64,000 nt of DNA from Mycobacterium sp. URHD0025 (GTDB lineage Bacteria; Actinomycetota; Actinomycetes; Mycobacteriales; Mycobacteriaceae). Position 1 is the first letter of the stretch. Each line of letters opens with the position of its first letter. Below are positions 49,858-57,509 of this stretch, piece after piece. Position numbers and translations under genes: made by a program. The notes beneath the pieces are model-generated. The model saw only the letters and a list, made by a program, of their open reading frames with translations. It searched no databases and had not been told where the DNA came from. The DNA lies in assembly GCF_000426065.1 (NCBI RefSeq), contig NZ_AUEQ01000013.1, forward strand, positions 124,001-188,000, in the 5' to 3' direction.

Positions 49858-50181
49858 CTAGCCGCGCTTGCCGCACACCGGCCACGCGCCGATGCCCTGG
49901 CTGTGCAGCACGTTCTCCGCGACCCGGATCTGCTCGGCACGCGAGGCCTGGTGCGGCGAGCCGGAGCCGCCGTGGGCCCGCCAGGTGCCCATGTTGAACT
50001 GCAGGCCGCCGTAGTAGCCGTTGCCCGTGTTGATCGACCAGTTGCCGCCCGACTCGCAGGCAGCAACGGCGTCCCAGTTCACGCTGTCCGCATTGGCGGT
50101 ACCGGCACCGAGTGCCACGGGAGCCACAGCGAGCGCTCCAGCAATGATGCCCAGCCCAAACGTCTTGCGGATGTTCTTCAC
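49858..50181 (-). CDS. Short resuscitation-promoting factor (minimal Rpf)
   Basis: The 107-residue protein is a signal peptide (LGIIAGALAVAPVALGAG, cleavage near TANA) plus one Rpf domain and nothing else. Glu43 in VAACESGGNWS is the catalytic acid, and Cys42 and Cys103 form the disulfide. It resembles the short RpfC/RpfE/RpfD type. It should be secreted and act on peptidoglycan. The GTG at 50181 is preceded by AGAGGA. Its upstream region is unusually long and structured, and a strong terminator separates it from the downstream paralogue. Confidence 0.93.
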   Translation of the reverse strand: MKNIRKTFGLGIIAGALAVAPVALGAGTANADSVNWDAVAACESGGNWSINTGNGYYGGLQFNMGTWRAHGGSGSPHQASRAEQIRVAENVLHSQGIGAWPVCGKRG

Positions 50182-50354
50182 TTCGTTCCTCTCGCCAAGC
50201 GCGCGCCATCGGCACCCGCACAGGCGGGTGCTGCAGCCTGAATTCAGGCCGGAGGGGGATGGTTCGTGCCGTCTCGGTCAGGCACGAAAGGGAGGGCCAC
50301 AGTGCCCGGCCCGGGATCAGACCCGGGCCCCGCGGGCGATATCGCCTACCGCGG
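50182..50354 (-). promoter_or_regulatory. Highly structured 5' leader of the short rpf gene
   Basis: Five perfect inverted repeats lie in tandem: 50212-50231 (GCACCCGC/GCGGGTGC), 50235-50248 (GCCTGAATTCAGGC), 50263-50288 (TTCGTGCC/GGCACGAA), 50308-50329 (GGCCCGGG/CCCGGGCC) and 50335-50346 (GGCGATATCGCC), the last flanked by CCGCGG on both sides. Together they would fold most of the leader into consecutive hairpins ending about 20 nt before the ribosome-binding site. This is what a cis-acting RNA element looks like, but it does not match a class I recognise. Confidence 0.55.
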
Positions 50355-50413
50355 CCCCACTCACACGCAGGTTCTTGGTGTTGAAATTATTTGCTCCTGT
50401 GGAGACGCTTTGG

Positions 50414-50442
50414 ACCGTACAAAGGTCTCGCAGAGAAGTCAT
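50414..50442 (-). promoter_or_regulatory. Weak candidate promoter of the short rpf gene
   Basis: On the minus strand, TACGGT (50419-50414) fits a -10 and is preceded by TTTG. ATGACT 17 nt upstream matches four of six -35 positions. It would give a leader of about 225 nt that includes all the hairpins. Evidence is weak. Confidence 0.3.
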
Positions 50443-50561
50443 ATCGATGTAGAAGTGATAGCGGAAAGATCACGGACAGATAACGACCCGTTGAACGAAT
50501 CATTTGTGCAGGTCAGCGACGGACCGCATCCGTTACCGTTTCGTGATCCGCGCAAACAATA

Positions 50562-50577
50562 CGTGAGCGAGATCACG
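50562..50577. promoter_or_regulatory. Crp-type palindrome upstream of rpf
   Basis: CGTGAGCGAGATCACG contains GTGA-N6-TCAC, the exact core of the Crp consensus, in the upstream region of the short rpf gene. Mycobacterial Crp (Rv3676) is known to activate rpfA in M. tuberculosis, so control of this rpf by Crp is plausible. The distance to the start codon is about 390 bp. Confidence 0.5.
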
Positions 50578-50589
50578 CATTATTTGTGA

Positions 50590-51217
50590 GCTGGCCCACT
50601 TGATGGCGCTCAGCCGTAGGCGTCGCCCCCGCCCAGCATGGTCGAAAAGCGCTGGTAGATGCCATCGGCGAGTGTCACACCGGGTCACAGCAAGAGAATC
50701 TGTTCGCTACAGACACCCGACTCCCCGAGCCCCGGCCGGCATCCGAACATGCTGGCACACAAGGGATATCGCCTCCGGCGGCCACCGTAGACAGGCCGAA
50801 CCGCCCCGTGTGAGACACCCGCAGAGTCGGTAGCCGAATCACCAAATAGACTGAGCTACAAGCTCTTTCACCACAAAGACTCGAATCGTCAGCCATCCCG
50901 GCCAACCCTGCGGCACGAATCCGAATCGCCCGGTTCTGACAAACCGAGCGGTCAGGGGTCTTTTGGTACAACTTAGACACACTGAACACATGCCGCAGCG
51001 AATAGCGAGCGAAGTTCCCGCACTGCCCCACAAGTCGAATGATCTTGAACGCCAGCGACTTTCGCGTACACCCGACGACCATCAGCGGATGACGTTTTCC
51101 GAATTGATCCGACTTCTAGGCGCTCAAATACGGTGAAATACCCTGTCAATTATTTCGAAACGATAAATAGAGCGCGGTTTGGGTGCTAATTCGCAATTTG
51201 CTGGCGGCGATTCCACG
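50590..51217. other. Gene-poor, AT-richer segment between rpf and mobA
   Basis: About 630 bp without a supportable gene. The part from about 50980 to 51200 is clearly poorer in GC than the rest of the window, with TTATTTCGAAACGATAAATA-like sequence. A 135-codon open frame on the minus strand (50675-51082) has no ribosome-binding site, unusual Cys/Ser-rich composition and no recognisable motif, so it is not called. The segment could be a decayed gene or an insertion scar. Confidence 0.4.
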
Positions 51218-51850
51218 CTATACGCCGGCTCCAGGTAGATCGGCCGTGGTGTTGACGTTGGTCAGCGCGCGCTGCGGAGCCATCACGATCCGTTGCGTGT
51301 CGACGGACTCGGCGAGGGCACGCATGCTGCGCCGGCCGTCACGCACCAACGCGGTGATCTTCTCGGTGAGCCCGCTGCGATAGATCGCCGCCAGATAGTG
51401 GTCCCTGCCGTCCCACGGCAGCACGATGTCGGCGGGTAGTCGCTGGGCGGTGGCCGCCAGCTCGTCGATCAGATCGCACGACAGGTAAGGCATGTCCACC
51501 GCGCACACGAACGCTCGGTCCACGCCCGCCTCCGCGACGGCACGCAGCCCGCGACCCGTCGCCACCAGCGGCCCGACTCCCCGCACCTCGTCGCGCAGCA
51601 CCTCAGCGTTCAGTGTGGGCAGGGGCTGGCCGGGTGCGGCGATGACGAAAACCGGTGAGCAGCGGTTACTTACCACCGCGACCACGCGCTCGACCATCGT
51701 CGCGCCGTCGAACAGCAGCGTCGCCTTGTCGCGCCCCATACGGCGCGAAGCCCCGCCCGCCAGAACTACGGCGGCGAGCGGGGCTGTGCTCAGGTCGTTT
51801 TGGTCAGTGGGTTCGGCGCGATTACTCCACGGTCCAGGTGTCTTTGCCAC
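51218..51850 (-). CDS. mobA: Molybdenum cofactor guanylyltransferase
   Basis: The roughly 210-residue protein has the nucleotidyltransferase signature LAAVVLAGGASRRMGRDKATLLFDG, with the G-G-x-S-R-R-M-G-x-D-K loop, and the metal-site FVCAVDMPYLS. MobA attaches GMP to molybdopterin, making the MGD form needed by the DMSO-reductase family. It matches Rv2453c in sequence and position. The start is uncertain: no ATG, GTG or TTG lies in frame between the korB stop and the conserved domain, so a GTG at 51850 that overlaps korB by 29 nt is taken; a CTG nearer the domain is possible. It is likely co-transcribed with korAB. Confidence 0.87.
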   Translation of the reverse strand: MAKTPGPWSNRAEPTDQNDLSTAPLAAVVLAGGASRRMGRDKATLLFDGATMVERVVAVVSNRCSPVFVIAAPGQPLPTLNAEVLRDEVRGVGPLVATGRGLRAVAEAGVDRAFVCAVDMPYLSCDLIDELAATAQRLPADIVLPWDGRDHYLAAIYRSGLTEKITALVRDGRRSMRALAESVDTQRIVMAPQRALTNVNTTADLPGAGV

Positions 51851-52904
51851 GCAGCAAGGATTGCAGAGCCGCGGTGTCATGGGGCTTGGATTCGATCGCC
51901 GTGTTGACCTGCTGGCGCGCGGCGTCGTCATAGGTGGGTCGGCTGATCTTGCGGAAGATGCCCATCACCATGTGATCGAGGTTCTGCTCGCTCAACCGCG
52001 ACAGCGCGAAAGCGTAGGCCGGATCGTCGATTTCGGCGTTGTGGACGACGATGTCGGTGGCCGCGACGTCGGCGGTCTTGGCGACCTCCAGACCGTACCC
52101 GGACTTGACCACGCAATACTCGCCATCCGTGCCGAACTTGATCGGCTCACCGTGGCTGACATTGATCAGCCGCTCCTCGGCGCCTTCCTTGCGCAGCGCG
52201 TCGAACGAGCCGTCATTGAAGATCGGGCAGTCCTGCATGATCTCCACCAGTGCCGCCCCGCGGTGCTCGGCAGCACCGCGCAGCACCTCGGACAGGCCCT
52301 TGCGGTCAGAGTCCAGTGCCCGGCCGACGAAGGTGGCCTCGGCACCCAGCGCCAGTGACACCGGGTTGAAGGGGTAGTCCAGCGAGCCCATCGGAGTCGA
52401 CTTGGTGACCTTGCCGACCTCGGAGGTCGGCGAGTACTGCCCCTTGGTCAAGCCGTAGATCCGGTTGTTGAACAGCAGAATCGTGATGTTGATGTTGCGG
52501 CGCAGCGCGTGGATCAGGTGGTTACCACCGATCGACAGCGCGTCACCGTCACCCGTGACGACCCACACCGACAGATCCGGACGTGCCAGCGCCAGACCGG
52601 TGGCGATGGTCGGAGCGCGACCGTGGATCGAGTGGAAACCGTAGGTCTCCAGGTAGTACGGGAACCGGCTGGAGCAGCCGATGCCACTGACGAACGCGAT
52701 GTTCTCGCGCTTGAGGCCCAATTCCGGCAGGAAATTGCGGATGGTGTTGAGGATGACGTAGTCACCGCAACCCGGGCACCAGCGGACCTCCTGGTCACTG
52801 GTGAAGTCCTTGCCCTTTTGTGGTTGGTCGGTCGTGGGCACCAGGGCGTTCTTGCTCAACGGGGCTTCGCTCAGCCCGAGATCGGCGCCGATCAGGTCAG
52901 TCAT
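51822..52904 (-). CDS. korB: 2-oxoacid:ferredoxin oxidoreductase beta subunit
   Basis: The 360-residue protein has the CxxC pair in VRWCPGCGDYVILN, the thiamine diphosphate site VVTGDGDALSIGGNHLIHAL with its following asparagines (LLFNNRIYGLTKGQ), and a third cluster cysteine near ALVEIMQDCPIFND. It should bind TPP and one 4Fe-4S cluster. With KorA it forms the CoA-dependent 2-oxoglutarate:ferredoxin oxidoreductase that bypasses the conventional dehydrogenase in mycobacteria. Its ATG overlaps the korA stop by 4 nt. It corresponds to Rv2454c. Confidence 0.95.
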   Translation of the reverse strand: MTDLIGADLGLSEAPLSKNALVPTTDQPQKGKDFTSDQEVRWCPGCGDYVILNTIRNFLPELGLKRENIAFVSGIGCSSRFPYYLETYGFHSIHGRAPTIATGLALARPDLSVWVVTGDGDALSIGGNHLIHALRRNINITILLFNNRIYGLTKGQYSPTSEVGKVTKSTPMGSLDYPFNPVSLALGAEATFVGRALDSDRKGLSEVLRGAAEHRGAALVEIMQDCPIFNDGSFDALRKEGAEERLINVSHGEPIKFGTDGEYCVVKSGYGLEVAKTADVAATDIVVHNAEIDDPAYAFALSRLSEQNLDHMVMGIFRKISRPTYDDAARQQVNTAIESKPHDTAALQSLLRGKDTWTVE

Positions 52905-54853
52905 GCGTTCGCTCCCACAGCATTCGACTCAGTTGGTTCCTCGATGGTGGCCGCCGCCAACCTCGCGAACTTGGCCTTGTCCGCTTCCTTGTCGGCCAGT
53001 GTGCCGTCCAGGGCCGCGTCGATGATGCCTTCGACCTCGTCGGCCAGGAAGGCCATGCCCTCCACCTTGGTCACCGACTGGACGTCGACCAGGTACCTGC
53101 CGCGCAGCAGGAGGGCCAGTTGTCCGAGGTTCATCTCCGGCACCACCACCTTCGGGTAGCGGCGCAGCACCTCCCCGAGGTTGGCCGGGAAGGGATTGAG
53201 GTGACGCAGATGGGCCTGGGCCACCTTGATGCCCTTGCGCCGGGCTCGCCGGCAGGCCTCACCGATGGGTCCGTAGCTGCTCCCCCAACCCAGCATCAGC
53301 AGTTCCGCATCACCGGTGGGGTCGTCGACCTCCAGATCCGGCACCGTGATGCCGGCGATCTTCTCCTGGCGCAGCCGCACCATGAGGTCGTGGTTCTTCG
53401 GCTCATAAGAGATGTTGCCCGAACCGTTGGCGGCTTCGAGGCCACCGATCCGGTGCTCCAGACCCGGAGTACCGGGCACCGCGAACTGGCGAGCCAGAGT
53501 CTCGGGATCACGCGCGTACGGGGCGAACGGCTCGCCGGTCTTGGCGAACTTGTGCTCGATCGCCGGGTAGGCGCTGATGTCCGGGATCTGCCACGGCTCA
53601 GAGCCATTGGCCACCGCACCGTCGGACAGGATGATGACCGGGGTGTGGTAGTCGATCGCGATGCGCGAGGCTTCCACGGCGATGTCGAAGCAGTCCGATG
53701 GCGACTTCGGGGCGAGGATGGCGACCGGCGACTCGCCGTTGCGCCCGAACAGCGCCTGCAGCAGGTCGGCCTGCTCGGTCTTGGTCGGCAGACCCGTCGA
53801 GGGGCCACCACGCTGCACGTCGATGACGACCAGCGGAAGCTCCGTCATCACGGCAAGGCCGATCGCCTCGGACTTGAGGGACACGCCCGGACCCGAAGTG
53901 CTGGTGACGCCGAGCGCGCCGCCGTAGGAGGCGCCGATGGCCGCGCCGATGCCGGCGATCTCATCCTCGGCCTGGAAGGTCAGGATGTTGAAGTTCTTGT
54001 GCTTGGACAGCTCGTGGAGGATGTCCGACGCCGGGGTGATCGGGTAGGTGCCCAGCACCACCTGAATCTGGGCCAGGTGTCCGGCGGCCACGATGCCGTA
54101 GGCCAGCGCGGTGTTGCCCGAGATCTGACGGTATTCACCCGACTTGAGCTTGGCCGGCGACACCTCGTAGGTGGTGGCGAAGGCTTCGGTCGTCTCGCCG
54201 TAGTTCCAGCCGGCCTTGAGCGCCAGGACGTTGGCCTCGGCCACGTCGGGCTTGCGGGAGAACTTCTCCCGGATGAATGCCTCGCTGTGCTCGAGCTCGC
54301 GGCCGTACATCCACGACAGCAGGCCGAGGGCGAACATGTTCTTGGCGCGCTGGCCGTCCTTCTTGGTGGCACCGATCGCCTCGACGGCGCCCAGGGTCAG
54401 CGTCGTCATCGCGACGGACGTCACCACATAGTCGGACAACGTGTCATCCTCTAGCGGATTGTTGTCGTATCCGACCTTGGCGAGGTTGCGCTTGGTGAAC
54501 TCATCGGAGTTGGCGATGATCAGACCGCCGCGGGGCAGGTCCGAGACGTTGGCCTTCAGCGCGGCCGGGTTCATCGCCACGAGCACGTCGGGACGGTCAC
54601 CGGCGGTGAGGATGTCGTAGTCGGCGATCTGGATCTGGAACGACGACACACCGGGCAGGGTGCCCTGTGGTGCGCGGATCTCCGCCGGGTAATTCGGCTG
54701 GGTCGCCAGGTCGTTGCCGAACAGCGCAGCTTCAGAAGTGAAGCGGTCACCGGTCAGCTGCATGCCGTCGCCGGAGTCACCGGCGAAGCGGATGACGACC
54801 TTTTCGAGCTTCTGCCGCGGCGCGGCGCCATTGCCGTTGCCGTTCTCACCCAC
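52901..54853 (-). CDS. korA: 2-oxoacid:ferredoxin oxidoreductase alpha subunit (gamma-alpha fusion)
   Basis: The 650-residue protein is a fusion. Residues about 15-200 are the gamma domain, with VVIRFAGDSGDGMQLTGDRF, and the rest is the alpha domain, with TYPITPASDILHEL, EDEIAGIGAAIGASYGGAL and TSTSGPGVSLKSEAIGLAV. The Y-P-I-T-P-x-S motif binds the 2-oxoacid carboxylate and CoA region. Together with KorB it oxidises 2-oxoglutarate to succinyl-CoA, reducing ferredoxin. The start is a GTG with an AAAGGCGG site upstream. It matches Rv2455c. The upstream gap is long (352 bp) and includes a 7-1-7 palindrome. Confidence 0.95.
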   Translation of the reverse strand: MGENGNGNGAAPRQKLEKVVIRFAGDSGDGMQLTGDRFTSEAALFGNDLATQPNYPAEIRAPQGTLPGVSSFQIQIADYDILTAGDRPDVLVAMNPAALKANVSDLPRGGLIIANSDEFTKRNLAKVGYDNNPLEDDTLSDYVVTSVAMTTLTLGAVEAIGATKKDGQRAKNMFALGLLSWMYGRELEHSEAFIREKFSRKPDVAEANVLALKAGWNYGETTEAFATTYEVSPAKLKSGEYRQISGNTALAYGIVAAGHLAQIQVVLGTYPITPASDILHELSKHKNFNILTFQAEDEIAGIGAAIGASYGGALGVTSTSGPGVSLKSEAIGLAVMTELPLVVIDVQRGGPSTGLPTKTEQADLLQALFGRNGESPVAILAPKSPSDCFDIAVEASRIAIDYHTPVIILSDGAVANGSEPWQIPDISAYPAIEHKFAKTGEPFAPYARDPETLARQFAVPGTPGLEHRIGGLEAANGSGNISYEPKNHDLMVRLRQEKIAGITVPDLEVDDPTGDAELLMLGWGSSYGPIGEACRRARRKGIKVAQAHLRHLNPFPANLGEVLRRYPKVVVPEMNLGQLALLLRGRYLVDVQSVTKVEGMAFLADEVEGIIDAALDGTLADKEADKAKFARLAAATIEEPTESNAVGANA

Positions 54854-55093
54854 GGCTACCGCCTTTCACACGTTCTTTGACCACGTCTTTCCTGGCCGCT
54901 GTCATGTGACGCGCCGCCGGATCGAACGTCCACCGAATTTTGATGTCACTACCAGTACCGATTATTGCACTGCTCTTAGGCTGCACTTCACCGCGCTGAC
55001 CCCCGACACGCGGGTCGGATCGCAATGAAGGCGCTGCTCGTCGACGTGAAGGAGTCCCTTTTGAGACAAAACTGTGGTTTTCGTCACGTTTAG

Positions 55094-55108
55094 GAGAATG
55101 TCATTCTC
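55094..55108. promoter_or_regulatory. 7-1-7 inverted repeat, Fur-family-like
   Basis: GAGAATG-T-CATTCTC is a perfect 7-1-7 palindrome, and the flanks (TTAG to the left, TAA to the right) extend the symmetry imperfectly. The geometry is that of Fur/Zur-family boxes, and mycobacterial Zur and Fur sites share AT-rich AAT/ATT arms, but the sequence is not a firm match to either. It lies about 245 bp upstream of korA. Confidence 0.4.
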
Positions 55109-55113
55109 TAAGG

Positions 55114-55135
55114 AAAAAGCTACCGGCCGGTAGCT
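55114..55135 (-). terminator. Terminator of the PfkB gene
   Basis: AGCTACCGGCCGGTAGCT at 55118-55135 is a perfect 18-bp palindrome; on the minus strand it is followed by TTTTCC, giving a hairpin plus U-run about 70 bp after the PfkB stop. A TetR-type operator is an alternative reading, but the U-run favours termination. Confidence 0.6.
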
Positions 55136-55205
55136 GTCCGCTAGCACTGGCAAGCACATACTTGACACCTGTCGAGTGTAGACCTCGGCAGGCGGCCGCC
55201 GGCGA

Positions 55206-56039
55206 TCAGCCGACGTGCACCCGCTTGTCCAGCTCACGCGCCACGAGCGCACTTGCCGACTGCGCGGCACGATGCGGATCGTGGCCTGCCGCGCGGTGTG
55301 CGACATAGCAAGCGGTGAACATGTCCCCCGCCCCCGTGGTCTGGACGTCGAGAACCCGCCAGGCCGCCGGCACGCGTTCCACTGCGCCCTCGACATAGAT
55401 GTCGCAGCCCTCCGAGCCGTAGGTCACCAGGATCTCGGCGACGCCGAGTCGTTCCGCCGTCGACGCATCGAATGCACCGTCGGCCACGATCACCGCCTCG
55501 TCCTCGGCAAGCTTGAGTACGTCGACGTTGGCCAGCAGGTCCGGCGGGAAGTGCCGATCCTCGACCAGAGGGCCCAATCGGTCGGCACGCACCAGCCCCT
55601 GCCCGTCGTAGGCGATGCGGTGACCACGGGCCGCCAGGGCTGCCAGCGTCGCTGCCGGGAAATCGGTACGCAACAACGGAGCCAGGTGCACCCATGTCGT
55701 CGCCGGATCGGCGGCTTCGATGTCACCGGCGGTCCACACCGGACCGATCGCCTGCACACCCATGTGCCGGTGATCGGTGTCGTCATAGTCAAGGCTGAAC
55801 GAACTGGTCGTCTCCGCCGCCAGGACGTGCACCAGCGACCCGAACCGCGCACACAGCTCGTCGAACAGGGCGTGATCACGTTCGGCACCCATCGCGACGA
55901 TCCGGCCGGATCCGCCTGCCGCCTCCAGTGCCACCCCGGCAAACGATGCGCATCCTCCCGGGCTCGGCGGCGCCCCATTGATGATGTCGATCGCGAGGTT
56001 GCCGAGCACGGTCACGCCGGGCACTAACTCTCGTGGCAT
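55206..56039 (-). CDS. PfkB-family carbohydrate kinase
   Basis: The 277-residue protein has a shortened PfkB N-terminal block (VTVLGNLAIDIINGAPPSPGGCASFAG region) and the C-terminal signature LDVQTTGAGDMFTACYVA, with the catalytic Asp in T-G-A-G-D. The sugar lid is reduced compared with ribokinase. PfkB members phosphorylate sugars, cyclitols or nucleosides; the exact substrate is not readable. It may serve the adjacent LacI/ABC carbohydrate locus, for example as a keto-sugar or cyclitol kinase, but lies on its own transcript with its own terminator. Confidence 0.82.
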   Translation of the reverse strand: MPRELVPGVTVLGNLAIDIINGAPPSPGGCASFAGVALEAAGGSGRIVAMGAERDHALFDELCARFGSLVHVLAAETTSSFSLDYDDTDHRHMGVQAIGPVWTAGDIEAADPATTWVHLAPLLRTDFPAATLAALAARGHRIAYDGQGLVRADRLGPLVEDRHFPPDLLANVDVLKLAEDEAVIVADGAFDASTAERLGVAEILVTYGSEGCDIYVEGAVERVPAAWRVLDVQTTGAGDMFTACYVAHRAAGHDPHRAAQSASALVARELDKRVHVG

Positions 56040-56208
56040 GACTGAAGTCTCCCGGTCAGGGCGACCGCCACGCTTTCCGACCCCGAAAAATCTGCAACCT
56101 GAACCGAAATGTGACTCACGTCATACCACCTGATGTGGAATGTCCGGCGGCCCCTTCCGCATTCAAACCACATAGGTAGCCAATGTTGTAACGAAGGGTA
56201 TTTGCGAA

Positions 56209-56457
56209 ATGCGCACGGATCCGAAGGCCAAACTTCTCCTCTGTACGGCGGGCTTGGCAGCCGCGGCAGTCATGACGGTGCTCGGTGTCCAGGCAACGCA
56301 GGAGCACGGGACAACCGAAATGTCCGTGCCCGCGGCCGAACCCACCATGAACTTCGGCGAGACGGTCACCCAATCCACACCGCCGTCGGAGCCCGACACC
56401 CCCGCCGCCAAGCCGCCGGTCAAGGCTCAACCCGCACCCACCGCAGAACCCGGATAA
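56209..56457 (+). CDS. Small single-pass secreted or membrane protein
   Basis: The 82-residue protein has one hydrophobic segment, LLLCTAGLAAAAVMTVLGVQA, at residues 9-29, then a polar tail rich in Pro, Glu, Thr and Ala (SEPDTPAAKPPVKAQPAP). It is probably an anchored or secreted envelope protein with a disordered extracellular tail. A GAAGGG site lies about 9 nt before the ATG. Function is unknown. Its last 31 nt overlap the 3' end of the convergent LacI gene. It was not recognised as a member of a named family. Confidence 0.65.
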   Translation: MRTDPKAKLLLCTAGLAAAAVMTVLGVQATQEHGTTEMSVPAAEPTMNFGETVTQSTPPSEPDTPAAKPPVKAQPAPTAEPG

Positions 56458-57458
56458 GCCGGCAGGTTGTACGGCGTGATCACCTGAATGGGCACGGGGC
56501 GGACCGGCTCACCCGGCAGTGCGCCGTGCTGCTGCAGGATCAGCCGCATCGCCAGTCGCGCGTCGGCCCGCAGGTCGTTGTGCAGAACCACCGAGATCCT
56601 GCCGTCCCTCAGGAGTCTTCGGTTGTCCACATCGAGATCGTGGGCGACAAAGACCCGGCACTCTCGTCCGAGCTTCTCGAACGCCGCGACCGTGGCTGCG
56701 TTGCCGCCACCTGGTGAATAGACCGCCTCCACGGAAGGGTGACGCCGCAGCGCGTCGAGCACCAGCCGTTCGTTGGTCGCATCGATGCCGTCGCTGTCGG
56801 TGACCTCGACGACCGCACGACCGGAACCGCGCAAACCCGACCGGAATCCCACCTCACGCTCGCCCTCACCACGGAATACCGTGCGGCTCAAGGTGATCAG
56901 CACCGCGGACGGAGTGGGCCCCAGCCATTGCTCGATCAGGTAGGCCGCCGTCGCACCGGCCCCGTGATTGTCGATGCCGACGTATGCGCTGCGGGCGCTG
57001 GTGGGGATGTCGGTCGTGTACGTCACCACCGGGACACCGGCGGCCACCAGGTGGTCGACAGCCTCGGCCACTTCGGGTTCGTCGGCCGCCTTGAGCACCA
57101 CCCCGTGGCTGCTGCGGATACTTGCGAGAGTGTCGACCATCTTGGCTGTGGAGCCGGATTCCCACAGGTGGAAGCGAGCTCGCATCATGGCCGGGGCGAA
57201 CGTGGGCAACTCCGCCTCGACGGCCGCGCGGAACGCATCGGAGAACCGCTGCGGGGTCTGCATGACCACGTCGATCAGATAGCGACGTCCGTTGAGCCGC
57301 AACTGCGCCCGTTGCTTGTCCAGATCGGCGATCGCTTGTCGCACCTCGGCTCGGGTGTTCTCGCGCACGCCCGGGCGTTCGTTGAGCACCCGGTCCACCG
57401 TGGCCTCGCTCAAACCGCACTGTTGGGCGATCTCACGGACCTTGTATCGGTGCGCCAC
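56427..57458 (-). CDS. LacI-family transcriptional regulator
   Basis: The 343-residue protein begins with a LacI helix-turn-helix: YKVREIAQQCGLSEATVDRV followed by the hinge helix region RENTRAEVRQAIADL. A periplasmic-binding-protein-like sensor follows, with VVLKAADEPEVAEAVDHL and TYTTDIPTSARSAYVGIDNHGAG, of the kind that binds ribose, inositol or related sugars. The GTG at 57458 has AGAGG upstream; readings to 57641 are not supported. It is divergent from the PhyH/Gfo/Idh operon and most likely represses it in the absence of the substrate. The ribose-type ABC importer at the end of the window fits this sensor class. Confidence 0.9.
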   Translation of the reverse strand: MAHRYKVREIAQQCGLSEATVDRVLNERPGVRENTRAEVRQAIADLDKQRAQLRLNGRRYLIDVVMQTPQRFSDAFRAAVEAELPTFAPAMMRARFHLWESGSTAKMVDTLASIRSSHGVVLKAADEPEVAEAVDHLVAAGVPVVTYTTDIPTSARSAYVGIDNHGAGATAAYLIEQWLGPTPSAVLITLSRTVFRGEGEREVGFRSGLRGSGRAVVEVTDSDGIDATNERLVLDALRRHPSVEAVYSPGGGNAATVAAFEKLGRECRVFVAHDLDVDNRRLLRDGRISVVLHNDLRADARLAMRLILQQHGALPGEPVRPVPIQVITPYNLPAYPGSAVGAG

Positions 57459-57476
57459 CGGTGGACCTCTCTCGCG

Positions 57477-57500
57477 TTGATGGTTTTTTGATGGCTTTTT
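57477..57500. promoter_or_regulatory. Phased direct repeats upstream of the catabolic operon
   Basis: TTGATGGTTTTT (57477-57488) and TTGATGGCTTTTT (57488-57500) repeat with an 11-bp offset, one helical turn, in the LacI/PhyH divergent gap. A third TTGAT follows at 57505. They may be part of the LacI operator, although LacI sites are usually palindromes. Confidence 0.35.
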
Positions 57501-57509
57501 GCCGTTGAT

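Larger units (their letters stand above)
54854..55205. other. Intergenic region upstream of korA, downstream of the PfkB gene
   Basis: This 352-bp gap holds no supportable gene. It contains a terminator-like palindrome for the PfkB gene (55118-55135), a 7-1-7 inverted repeat (55094-55108) and presumably the korA promoter further down. It is more AT-rich around 55050-55120 than neighbouring coding sequence. No clear -35/-10 pair for korA was identified. Confidence 0.5.

Noticed and set aside
49154..50221. One long reading joining the two rpf genes
   Set aside because: The frame is open but the upstream part is the second rpf gene in another frame; a strong terminator and separate starts show two genes.
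50182..50460. ydaO-type cyclic-di-AMP riboswitch upstream of rpf
   Set aside because: This class is associated with rpf genes in actinobacteria, but the conserved GGGGACCC, GGGGUGAAUCC and CCGUCAGCUAACCUCG-like blocks were not found. Only a GCACGAACC stretch is vaguely similar.
50675..51082. 135-codon minus-strand open frame between mobA and rpf
   Set aside because: No ribosome-binding site or leaderless -10, Cys/Ser/Arg-rich composition and no recognisable motif.
55118..55135. TetR operator (AGCTACCGGCCGGTAGCT)
   Set aside because: The palindrome is followed by a U-run just downstream of the PfkB gene, and no TetR gene is near, so a terminator is the simpler reading.
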